This document shows, one piece after another, positions 1 to 8,400 of a stretch of 48,439 nt of DNA (position 1 is its first letter; every line of letters starts with the position of its first letter). This stretch comes from Pseudomonadota bacterium (GTDB lineage Bacteria; Myxococcota_A; UBA9160; PR03): positions 1-48,439 of the forward strand of contig QEVM01000010.1 in the NCBI GenBank assembly GCA_003576805.1, written 5' to 3'. The notes below the pieces were generated by a model. That model was not told the DNA's origin, ran no database searches, and saw nothing but the letters and a program-made list of their open reading frames with translations. A program made the translations under genes and the position numbers.

Positions 1-1209
1 CGCCGCCGCGACCGCGCCGAGCGCGACGCGGGCGAACGCATGCCGCGCCGCGAGCCGCGAGCGCCACGCCGCGGCGAAGCCGACGCCCGCGACGAGAAAG
101 AGCCCGATCGACGACTGGTAGAAGTAGCGGTCGGCGGCGAGCACCGGCGGGTCGTGCAGCAGCGCCGGCTGGACCGCGTTCGGCAGCAGCGTCACGAGGT
201 ACCAGGCGCTGCCGAAGAAGAGCCAGCGCCAGCCGCGCGCGAAGCTCGCGACGCACAGCGCGACGAGCGCGATCCCGAGCAGCGCATACGCATAGAAGTG
301 TAGCGGCAGGCCCGGCGTCCCGTCGTTCGGGAGCGGATAGAAGACGCCGAGCTGGACCGGCGCGAGCGCCTTCGCGACGTAGAAGAAGAGGTTGTGCGCG
401 ACGACGACCGCCCAGTCGAGCGCGCCGAGCTCGATCTCCGCGCCGAACGGGCTCGGCCAGGCGAGGCGGACCGTCATCGCCGCGACGAAGGCGATCGCCG
501 GCAGGTAGACGAGCTTCGAGGGCAGGCGCCGCAGCGCGAAGGCGAGCGGCCGCTCGGGCAGGCGCGGCGCCAGCACCGCGTCGACGAGGAGCAGCACGGC
601 CGGCAGCGTGACGGCGGTGGTCTTCGCGGTGAGAGCGCCGAAGAACGCGAGCGCGCTGGCAGCGAGCAGCCACGCGGCACGACCGCGCCGCAGCGGCGCC
701 GCGCGCGCGAAGCCGACGTAGGCCAGCGCCGAGAGCAGGAAGAAGAGCAGGAAGAGCAGCGTCTTCCGGCTGCTCACCCACGCCACGGACTCGACCTGGA
801 GCGGGTGGATCCCGAACAGCAGCGCCGCGACCGCGGCGGCGAGCGCATCGCGCACCAGCGTGCGCACGAGCGCGAACACCAGCGCCGTGTCCGCGAGGTG
901 CAGCAGCAGGTTGGTGCGGTGCACCGCGCCCGGCGCGAGACCCGACCACGCGTGGTCCAGCGCGAAGCTCAGGTACGCGAGCGGGAAGTAGCGCCAGTCG
1001 CGCTGGTCCTCGAAGAAGAGGAAGCGGATCCCGTTCCAGGAGAGATCGCGGATGCCCGGATTGGTGGCGACGCCGTACTGGTCGTCGAGCGAGAGGAACG
1101 GGAAGCCGAGCACCGGCCGGTAGAGCAGCGCGACGGCGCCGAGGATCGCGAGCAGCGCGGCCGGCGCCGCGAGGCGCGCGAGCGCCGCGCGGTCGGCGGG
1201 CCCGCTCAC
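1..1209 (-). CDS. GT-C fold membrane glycosyltransferase, partial at left edge
   Basis: The gene runs off the left edge; 403 codons are visible with no stop. I place the start at a GTG (1209) because its GTGA overlaps by four bases the stop of the methyltransferase gene just upstream, as in the other junctions of this operon. The product is an inner-membrane protein with many hydrophobic segments. An acidic motif in the first loop (LDDQYG, about residue 30) and a later ADRYFYQSS stretch resemble the PMT/ArnT-like and DUF1736/TPR-linked GT-C enzymes, which use polyprenol-phosphate sugars as donors. That fits the polyprenol-phosphate mannosyltransferase-like gene two genes upstream. The C-terminal part, where TPRs would lie, is outside the window. 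Family level is fairly sure, substrate unknown. Confidence 0.7.
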   Translation of the reverse strand, partial: MSGPADRAALARLAAPAALLAILGAVALLYRPVLGFPFLSLDDQYGVATNPGIRDLSWNGIRFLFFEDQRDWRYFPLAYLSFALDHAWSGLAPGAVHRTNLLLHLADTALVFALVRTLVRDALAAAVAALLFGIHPLQVESVAWVSSRKTLLFLLFFLLSALAYVGFARAAPLRRGRAAWLLAASALAFFGALTAKTTAVTLPAVLLLVDAVLAPRLPERPLAFALRRLPSKLVYLPAIAFVAAMTVRLAWPSPFGAEIELGALDWAVVVAHNLFFYVAKALAPVQLGVFYPLPNDGTPGLPLHFYAYALLGIALVALCVASFARGWRWLFFGSAWYLVTLLPNAVQPALLHDPPVLAADRYFYQSSIGLFLVAGVGFAAAWRSRLAARHAFARVALGAVAAA

Positions 1210-2159
1210 GGCGCGGGCCGATCCACCGCCGGCCGGCGCGCGAAGGCCGCGATGTTGCCGCCGGGCAGGCGCAGCCGCAGCGCGGCCGCGTCGAGCGCGT
1301 CGAAGCCGAGCGCGAGCGCGCGCTCGAGCGGGGCGCTCGCGTGCGCGAGGCGATCGGGCTTGGGCACGCGCGACTCGGTGCGCAGCACGCGGTAGCCGAA
1401 GCGCTCGAGCAGCCGCGTCAGCGTGCGGCGCCGGAACTCGTAGAGATGGAACGGCTCCATCGTCTCGCCCGGCGCCGGGAACTTGAGCACGCGCAGCAGC
1501 CCGCCGCCGTCGCGACCGAGCGCGCGCAGCGCGGGCAGCAGGCGGCGCAGCGCGCGGAAGTACGGCGAGTCCACGTAGGTCGGCACCTCGACGACGAGCA
1601 GGCCGCCCGGCCTCACCAGCTTCGCCGTCGCCTCGATGCCGGCGGCGGGCGAGCGCAGGTGCTCGAGGACATGGCCCATGTACACGACGTCGGCGGGCGC
1701 AGCGCTCGCGTCCGGCGGCGGGAACGAGCCCTGCGCGACGTCGAGTCCGAGCACGTCGCGCGCGTGGTGCGTGCCCGCGGCCGTGATCTCGAGGCCGCGC
1801 ACGCGCCAGCCGCGCCGGCGCGCGAGGTCGAGGAAGTAGCCGCCCGCGCAGCCGACCTCGAACAGCTCGCCGCGCGGCGAGAGCGCCTCGATCGCGTCGA
1901 GCAGCGCGCCGTAGCGCTTCATCAGCCGTGGAAAGCTGTCGAAGTAGCTCGCCTCGGACAGGCAGCTGTCGTAGTCCTTCTCGAAGTAGTCGTCGCCGTA
2001 CATCGAGCGCACCGCGGCGGCGTCGGGCAGCGGGCGCACCTGCACCAGCGAGCACGACCAGCAGCGCACGAGGTCGTACGCCGCGCCGGCCAGCGCGTAC
2101 ATGCGCGGCACGTAGGGCGCGAAGCGCGCGCCGCCGCACAGGTCGCAGGGCTCGCTCAC
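1206..2159 (-). CDS. Class I SAM-dependent methyltransferase (Methyltransf_23/13-like) with N-terminal zinc-knuckle
   Basis: A 317-residue protein from a GTG start at 2159, chosen because GTGA overlaps the stop of the GT2 gene upstream; the frame stays open to 2219 but those extra codons lie inside that gene. The N-terminus has a cysteine pair (CDLC, residues 5-8) and a second (CWSC, about 33-36), typical of the zinc-binding head of sugar C-methyltransferase-like families. The SAM-binding motif I is FEVGCAGGYFLDLA (about residues 100-113), followed by a GHVLEHL motif and a PGGLLVVEVP strand. It sits between GT2 and GT-C genes, so it probably methylates a sugar or lipid-linked intermediate of a surface glycan. 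Acceptor unknown. Confidence 0.8.
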   Translation of the reverse strand: MSEPCDLCGGARFAPYVPRMYALAGAAYDLVRCWSCSLVQVRPLPDAAAVRSMYGDDYFEKDYDSCLSEASYFDSFPRLMKRYGALLDAIEALSPRGELFEVGCAGGYFLDLARRRGWRVRGLEITAAGTHHARDVLGLDVAQGSFPPPDASAAPADVVYMGHVLEHLRSPAAGIEATAKLVRPGGLLVVEVPTYVDSPYFRALRRLLPALRALGRDGGGLLRVLKFPAPGETMEPFHLYEFRRRTLTRLLERFGYRVLRTESRVPKPDRLAHASAPLERALALGFDALDAAALRLRLPGGNIAAFARRPAVDRPAP

Positions 2160-2875
2160 CGCTCGAGGCCGAGGAGCTGGCGCGCCCGCAGGCGCAGCAC
2201 CGTGACGTAGCCCTGCCACAGCTCGCCCCAGCCGAGCTTCGAGTCGCCGCGCGCGCGGTCGGCGAACGCGACCGGGATCTCGCCGACGCGCAGCCCGCAG
2301 CGGTGCGCGCGGAACAGCACCTCCTGCACGATCGCCGGCCCGGGCGAGCGCAGGCTCGCCGGGTCGATCGCGACGAGCGCCGCGCGGCGGAAGCAGCGAT
2401 AGCCGGAGTTGGCGTCGCGCACCCCGATCCCGAACAGCACGCGGATGTAGAAGTTGGCCGCGACCGTCAGCACGCGGCGCCAGAGCGCGCGATCGGTGTC
2501 GCTGCCGCCCGGCACGAAGCGCGAGCCGAGCACCACGTCGTGCTTCTCCGCCGCGGCGAGCAGCCGCGGCAGGTCGCGCGGATCGTGCGAGAGATCGCCG
2601 TCCATCTCGACCACGAGGTCCGCGCCGCGCGCGAGCGCCGCCTGGTAGCCCTCGCGCCCGGCGTGGCCGCGGCCGCGCGGGCCACTGCGCACGAGCACGT
2701 CCGCGAAGGGATGCCGCGCCGCGAACGCGCGCACGCGCTCGGCGGTCCCGTCGGGCGACGCGTCGTCGACCACCAGCACCTCGAGACCCGGCACGCCGAG
2801 GTCGCGGATCGCCTCGAGCAGCGGCACCACGTTCTCGCTCTCGTCGTACGTGGGCACGATCACGACCGCCTTCAA
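2156..2875 (-). CDS. Polyprenol monophosphomannose synthase-like GT2 glycosyltransferase
   Basis: A 239-residue single-domain GT2 enzyme. The start is a TTG at 2875 forming TTGA with the stop of the GT9 gene. It opens with the IVPTYDESENV signature of the DPM1 family, then VVDDASPDGT (the nucleotide-binding DD, about residues 36-45), an EMDGDLSHDP DxD-type metal site, GSRFVPGG, and NSGYRCFRR. There is no C-terminal membrane anchor, as in bacterial Ppm1-type catalytic domains. The expected reaction is transfer of a sugar (classically mannose from GDP-mannose) to polyprenyl phosphate at the cytoplasmic face. The product would serve the GT-C enzyme encoded two genes downstream. The sugar is inferred from the family only. 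Confidence 0.85.
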   Translation of the reverse strand: MKAVVIVPTYDESENVVPLLEAIRDLGVPGLEVLVVDDASPDGTAERVRAFAARHPFADVLVRSGPRGRGHAGREGYQAALARGADLVVEMDGDLSHDPRDLPRLLAAAEKHDVVLGSRFVPGGSDTDRALWRRVLTVAANFYIRVLFGIGVRDANSGYRCFRRAALVAIDPASLRSPGPAIVQEVLFRAHRCGLRVGEIPVAFADRARGDSKLGWGELWQGYVTVLRLRARQLLGLER

Positions 2876-4002
2876 GCCGGCGCTCCGAGCACCCGGACCA
2901 GCGACTCGAAGACGGCGTCGGCGGAGACCGCGTCGGCGCAGGTGTACGGCAGGTCGCAGCTGCGCTTGTAGCAGGGATGGCAATCGACCGGCGGCACGAC
3001 GCGCTCGCCGCGCCCGTACAGGTGCACCTCGGGCGCCGACGTCGAGCCGAAGATCGCGACGACGCGGCGTTGCAGCGCGAGCGCGAGGTGCAACGCGAGC
3101 GTGTCGCCCGCCACGACCGCCGCGCAGCGTTCGAGCAGCGCGGCGAAGCACGCGATCGACGGCGTCGCGCCGGGATCCAGCAGCGGCGCGCGCGCGCGCT
3201 TGGCGACCGCCTCGACGCGGGCGCGGTCGCGCGGGCCGCCGAGCAGCGCGACGCGCGCGCCGAGCGCGTCGTGGATGCGGTCCGCGAGCGCGGCCCACCC
3301 GTCGACGCGCCACGACTTGTACGCGAACACGTCGCCCGCGCCGACGTTGAGACCGATCACCGTCTCGCTCTCCGCCACGCCGAGCGCGCTCCAGCGCTCG
3401 CGGGCGCGCGCGCGGGCCGCGTCGGGAAGCGCGAGCCGGTAGTCGTCGCCCGACCACGCGAGGCCCGCCATCTCGAACGCGATCTCCTGGTACGTGCGCC
3501 GGTTGGTGCGGAACTTCAGCTCGTCGTCGAGACCGAGCCGGTAGGCGTACGCGGCGTTGGCGTCGGCGGGCAGCGGATTGCCGTGCGGCCCGAGCACGAA
3601 GCCGCGCTTGTCGGGCGCGTCGATCTGCGCGGCGAGCCCCGTCGCAGCCGGCTCCTTGTCGAGACAGATCACGACGTCGAAGCGCTCGGCCGGCAGGTGC
3701 GCGAGCGCGTCCACGTCGAGCGGCAGCAGCCGGTCGATCTCGTCGAGCCCCGCGAGCAGCTCGAGCGCCTCGGGCCGCGTCACCCACGTCACGTGCGAGA
3801 CGGGGTGCGCGCGCTTGAGCGCGGGCAGCAGCGGCGTGGTGCGCAGCACGTCGCCGGTCGCGGCGAGCTTGATCAGGAGGATGCGCAGCCCCATCGGCGC
3901 GAAGTGCGGACAGCCGTCGCAGAGCCTCCGGAAGCGACACGGGCGGTCGCCCAGGAAGTGGCGGCAATCCGTTCGATGGAGGTTCACGGCGACCGACCTC
4001 AT
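2872..4002 (-). CDS. Glycosyltransferase family 9 (heptosyltransferase-like)
   Basis: A 376-residue protein from ATG 4002, first gene of the leftward operon. A short cysteine-rich head (DCRHFLGDRPC ... CDGCPHF, residues 12-34) precedes the GT9 domain, which begins with ILLIKLAATGDVLRTTPLL. Further landmarks are LNVGAGDVFAYKSW, the GDTLALHLALAL donor-site stretch near residue 300, and a cysteine-rich tail (CHPCYKRSCDLPYTC). The cysteine-rich head and tail are seen in a subgroup of GT9 proteins from environmental bacteria. ADP-heptose:LPS heptosyltransferase is the type activity, but these relatives may use other ADP- or NDP-sugars. Probably adds a sugar to an envelope glycan together with its neighbours. 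Confidence 0.85.
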   Translation of the reverse strand: MRSVAVNLHRTDCRHFLGDRPCRFRRLCDGCPHFAPMGLRILLIKLAATGDVLRTTPLLPALKRAHPVSHVTWVTRPEALELLAGLDEIDRLLPLDVDALAHLPAERFDVVICLDKEPAATGLAAQIDAPDKRGFVLGPHGNPLPADANAAYAYRLGLDDELKFRTNRRTYQEIAFEMAGLAWSGDDYRLALPDAARARARERWSALGVAESETVIGLNVGAGDVFAYKSWRVDGWAALADRIHDALGARVALLGGPRDRARVEAVAKRARAPLLDPGATPSIACFAALLERCAAVVAGDTLALHLALALQRRVVAIFGSTSAPEVHLYGRGERVVPPVDCHPCYKRSCDLPYTCADAVSADAVFESLVRVLGAPA

Positions 4003-4143
4003 GGGGCGGACGAGTTCTGGCGGGCGAGTTCTGGGGTGGGCCAAGCGCGCCGCCGGGCTGCGTACTCTACCCGCGCGGGCGGACCGGACCAACGACGCGG
4101 CATGGTAGGCTGTCTCCCCCAGACCAGGCGGAGAACCGGCAAC

Positions 4144-5217
4144 ATGGCGGCAGCAGCGACCTTCGAGTTCACGCGGCGGCTCCAGCTCGTGAGCGATCGC
4201 GACGTCGAGCGCCTCGACGACCACTTCCTGGCGCCCGCGCGCGCCTTCGACGCGTCCCGGCTCGGCGACGACCTGCTGTTCCCGCTCGAGATGACGTGGT
4301 TCCACGGCGAGCCGATCTGGCACGAGCTCTCCGAAGCGCAGCGCCTCATGCTCAACCGCCTCACCTTCTGCCAGAGCTACTTCTCGACCGCGGTCGCCGA
4401 GGCCGCGACCAACACGCTGAACTTCCAGGCCGCGCTCCAGACCTTCATCCGCGAGGACCCCGAGGTCGCGCTCTACATGGCGCGCGAGGTCGTCGAGGAG
4501 ACCACGCACATTCAGTCGTTCCTGATCGTGATCCGCAAGGTGCTCGCGCACTACGGACTGGGCCTCGACGATCTGCGCCGCGCCAACGTCTCGCTCTCGC
4601 TCTCGGAGCGCTACGTGCAGGCGCACTCGCTGCTCGGCTGGCTGCGCGGGAACCTCGACTACTACTACTTCACGCGCTTCCCGCTGAACGTGAACCAGAA
4701 GACGGTCGAGCGCTGCACGATCGACGAGCCGCGCATGCACCCCGGCGTGCGCTCGATCCTGAAGAACCACGCGATCGACGAGGCGCGCCACATGCAGATG
4801 TCGCGCGCGACGGGCAAGGTCGCGCTCGCGCGGCTCGGGCTGCTGAAGACGCCCGCGTGCGTCGGCTTCGCCCACTTCGCCGCGCGCCTCTACATCGGCC
4901 GCCACGCGAAGGACGGCGCGCTGCAGCGCGGCACCCGCACCAACACGCTGGCGCTCGTCGGCGTGCCGATCGAGCGCGCGCGCCAGGCGTACGCCGCGTG
5001 GCGCGACCGCACGAACCAGCCCGAGGACCCGCCGCTGGTGCGCGCCGGACGCCGCTACTACCTGCGGCAGATGAACGAGTACGTCGACGAGCTCGACGTC
5101 GCGCCGCGCCTGCGCCGCTACATGCAGCGCGTGATCGCGGACGGCTACGCCGACGTCGCCGCCGACTTCGCCCGTCCCGAGCGATCCCTCGAGTTCGAGG
5201 ATCTCACGCGCTCCTGA
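4144..5217 (+). CDS. AurF-like di-iron oxygenase (PF11583 family)
   Basis: A 357-residue protein from ATG 4144 with a GGCGGAG Shine-Dalgarno upstream, divergent from the GT9 gene. The family is typified by AurF, the p-aminobenzoate N-oxygenase, and related di-iron enzymes. Candidate iron ligands visible are E86, the ExxH pair E119/H122 (in EVVEETTHIQ) and the HxxxExxH set H209/E213/H216 (in NHAIDEARHM). Length matches the family. No carrier protein, synthase or reductase lies next to it, so there is no context for an amine substrate; it may act as a stand-alone oxygenase or fatty-acid/amine-modifying enzyme. Family assignment is firm, substrate is not. Confidence 0.85.
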   Translation: MAAAATFEFTRRLQLVSDRDVERLDDHFLAPARAFDASRLGDDLLFPLEMTWFHGEPIWHELSEAQRLMLNRLTFCQSYFSTAVAEAATNTLNFQAALQTFIREDPEVALYMAREVVEETTHIQSFLIVIRKVLAHYGLGLDDLRRANVSLSLSERYVQAHSLLGWLRGNLDYYYFTRFPLNVNQKTVERCTIDEPRMHPGVRSILKNHAIDEARHMQMSRATGKVALARLGLLKTPACVGFAHFAARLYIGRHAKDGALQRGTRTNTLALVGVPIERARQAYAAWRDRTNQPEDPPLVRAGRRYYLRQMNEYVDELDVAPRLRRYMQRVIADGYADVAADFARPERSLEFEDLTRS

Positions 5218-5248
5218 GGCCCGCGCGGCCGTGCGTGCGCAGCGGGCC
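5218..5248 (+). terminator. Possible hairpin after the AurF-like gene
   Basis: GGCCCGC (5218-5224) and GCGGGCC (5242-5248) form a 7-bp GC stem with a 17-base loop directly after the stop codon. There is no T-run, so termination is only a possibility. Confidence 0.3.
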
Positions 5249-5311
5249 GGCAACCGCGGCAAGTATCCGCGTCCGGCGCTGCGCGAGCGCACCGCGGCGC
5301 GAAAACTCCCG

Positions 5312-5341
5312 TTGACTTGACCCGGTCACCTCTCGTCTAAT
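5312..5341 (+). promoter_or_regulatory. Candidate sigma-70 promoter for the haloperoxidase-fusion gene
   Basis: TTGACT (5312-5317) and TCTAAT (5336-5341) are separated by 18 bases, in a locally AT-richer stretch. The next start codon is at 5406, leaving a leader of about 57 bases. Match is by eye to the -35/-10 consensus. Confidence 0.5.
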
Positions 5342-5405
5342 CGCGGGATTCGGGCGCCGCACGGCCCCGAATCGGGTGAGGCCGCGTCCGGGAGATGCTC
5401 GCTCG

Positions 5406-8400
5406 ATGAACGCGCCTCGCTCGTCGCTGTGGATCGCTCGGGCCGCCGTGCTCGCCGCCTGCGTCTTCGGCGCGCCGGCCGGCGCCGTCTTCACCGACGT
5501 GACGCAGTCGGCCGGCGTCGCTTACCAGCAGCACGACCCGGGCGACCCGTTTCAGTGTCTCGTGAACCCGTTCCTGCTCACCTGCGAGATCGAGTGGCTG
5601 ACCGGCGGCGCGGCGACCGCCGACGTCGACGCCGACGGCTGGCCCGACCTCTACGTGACCCGCCTGCACGCGCCCGACCGGCTGTTCCGCAACCGCGGCG
5701 ACGGCAGCTTCGAGGACGTGACGGCCGCGGCCGGGCTCGCGGACTTCGACCTCCAGTCGAACGGCGCCAACTTCGCGGACGTGGACAACGACGGCGACCC
5801 GGATCTCTACGTGCTCGGCATCGGCCTCGCGAGCGACGCCGCGAACGGACGCTTCCACCTCTTCATCAACGACGGCGCGGGCCACTTCACGGAGGAAGCC
5901 GTCGCGCGCGGCGCCGACGTCGCGTCGGGCGAGCACCGCAGCGGCTACAGCGCCGCGTTCGGCGACTACGACCGCGACGGCTGGCTCGACGTCTACACGA
6001 CGGAGTGGCGGCAGCCCTTCGGCACGCCGGGCTTCGTCTCGCACAGCCGGCTGCTGCGCAACCGCGGCGCGGCCGCGCCCGGCCACTTCGAGGACGCGAC
6101 CGTGGCGGCCGGCGTGGTCCTCGACCGCGATCCGGCCTGTCTCGCCGGCCTCGCGGGCTGCAGCTCGTGGGGCTTCTCGCCGGCGTTCGTCGACCTCGAC
6201 GGCGACGGCTGGCTCGATCTCGCGATCGCCGCCGACTTCGGCTCGAGCGTGCTGTTCTGGAACGACGGCGACGGCACCTTCAGCGACGGGACGAGCGCGG
6301 CCGGCGTCGGCACCGACGAGAACGGCATGGGATCGACGTTCGGCGACTACGACGGCGACGGCGACCTCGACTGGTTCGTGACGTCGATCTTCGATCCCGT
6401 GAACGCGTGCGGCGAGCCCGGCGTGCAGTGCAGCTGGGGCTCGACGGGCAACCGGCTCTACCGCAACGAGGGCGGCCGCGTCTTCAGCGACGCGACCGAC
6501 GCCGCGGGCGTGCGCGACGGATTCTGGGGCTGGGGCGCCGCCTTCTTCGACTTCGACAACGACGCCGACCTCGACCTCGTCATGACCAACGGCGCCGACT
6601 TCGGCTTCATGGAGCCGCCGCAGGACGCCGTGATCGACCGCTTCGACGACGATCCGCTGCGCCTGTGGCGAAACGACGGGCCGGGTCCGATGGCGGAGGC
6701 GTCGGCCGCCGAAGGCCTGACCGATCTCGGCTCCGGCAAGGGTCTGCTCACCTTCGACTACGACCGCGACGGCGACCTCGACCTCTTCGTCGTGAACCAC
6801 GTCACGGGCGGCCTCCTCTACCGCAACGACGCGGCGCCGGAGAACGATTGGCTGCGCGTGCGCGTGGCGAGCAGCGCGGGCTTCGAGCCGGACGGGATCG
6901 GCGCGGTGGTCACGCTCGAGGCGACGGCGGGCGGGCCGCTGCAGGTGCGACACATCGGCGCGTCGAGTCACTTCCTCGGCGAGAGCGAGCGCGTCGCGCA
7001 CTTCGGCCTCGGTCGCCACCGCGGGCCGATCCACCGGCTCACCGTCACGTGGCCGGGCCGCGGCACGGCCAGCTACGACTCGCTCGCGCCGAACCAGACG
7101 TTCCACGCGAGCGAGCAGGGCTGGGCCGACGCGGACGCCGACGGCCTCTCCGACGCCGACGAGCTCGCGCTCGGCACCGATCCGAACGACCCGGACAGCG
7201 ACGGCGACGGGCTCGGCGACGGCTTCGAGGTCGGCTCGCCCGCCGCGCCGCGCGACACGGACGGCGACGCCACGATCGACGCGCTCGATCCGGACGACGA
7301 CGGCGACGGCACGCCGACCGGCGCCGAGGACAGCGACGGCGACGGCAACCCCGCGAACGACGACGCCGACGGCGACGGCATCCCCGACTACCGCGACGCG
7401 GACAGCGAGGACGACGGCGTGCCCGACGGCGCCGACAACTGCCGCACGGTCGCGAACCCGAGCCAGTCCGACGCGAACGGCGACGGGATCGGCGACGCCT
7501 GCCAGCCCGGCGACACGGAGCGCGACGGCTGGCCCGACGCGAACGACAACTGCGTCGTGGTCCCGAACCCGCTGCAGGAGGACGCGGACCAGGACGGCAT
7601 CGGCGACGCGTGCACCGACACGCACCCCGCCGCGCGCCAGTGGAATGAGGAGCTGCTCGGAGCGATCCGCCGCGACTTCGCGCGGCCGACCGTCCACGCG
7701 CGCAATCTCTTCCACGTCTCCGCCGCGATGTGGGACGCCTGGGCCGCCTACGATGCGGGCGCCGCCGAGCAGGTGTTCCACGCCGAGCGCGCGACGGCGG
7801 CGGACGTCGCCGCAGCGCGCGCCAAGGCCATCAGCTACGCGAGCTACCGCGTGCTGCGACACCGCTTCGCGAGCTCACCGGGCGCCGCCTTCTCGCGCGT
7901 CTCGTTCGACGAGCGCATGCGGCTGCTCGGCTACGACGCGGGCTTCGCGGCGACCTCGGGAGGCGTCGATCCGCCCGCGGAGCTCGGCAATCGCATCGCG
8001 GCGACGATCGTCGCGTTCGGCGGCCTCGACGGCTCGAACGAGCAGAACGGCTACGCCAACCAGTTCTACCAGCCGGTGAACCCGCCGCTCATCATGGCGC
8101 TGCCCGGCAACCCGAGCGTGGTCGACCGCAACCGCTGGCAGCCGCTCGCGCTGCAGTTCTTCGTCGACCAGAGCGGCAATCCGATTCCGGGCGGCTTCCC
8201 GCCGTTCCTGTCGCCGGAGTGGGGCGCGGTCGTGCCGTTCTCGCTGCGCGCCGAGGACGCGACGCTCCACCAGCGGGGCGGCTTCGGGTACAAGGTCTAC
8301 CACGACCCCGGAGCGCCGTTCCTGCTGGGCACGCCGAGCGCGGAGGACTACCTCGACAGCTTCGAGATGGTCGCCCTCTGGAGCAGCCATCTCGATCCGA

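Noticed and set aside
394..1395. Long plus-strand open frame rich in Arg, Glu and Ala opposite the left-edge genes
   Set aside because: It is the antisense shadow of the membrane glycosyltransferase and methyltransferase; composition is arginine-rich and has no domain. The same holds for many long frames opposite real genes in this GC-rich window.
5337..7862. 841-residue minus-strand open frame opposite the haloperoxidase fusion
   Set aside because: A GC-rich shadow: Val, Arg and Ala repeats mirror the Asp-rich codons of the real gene; no start signal or motif.
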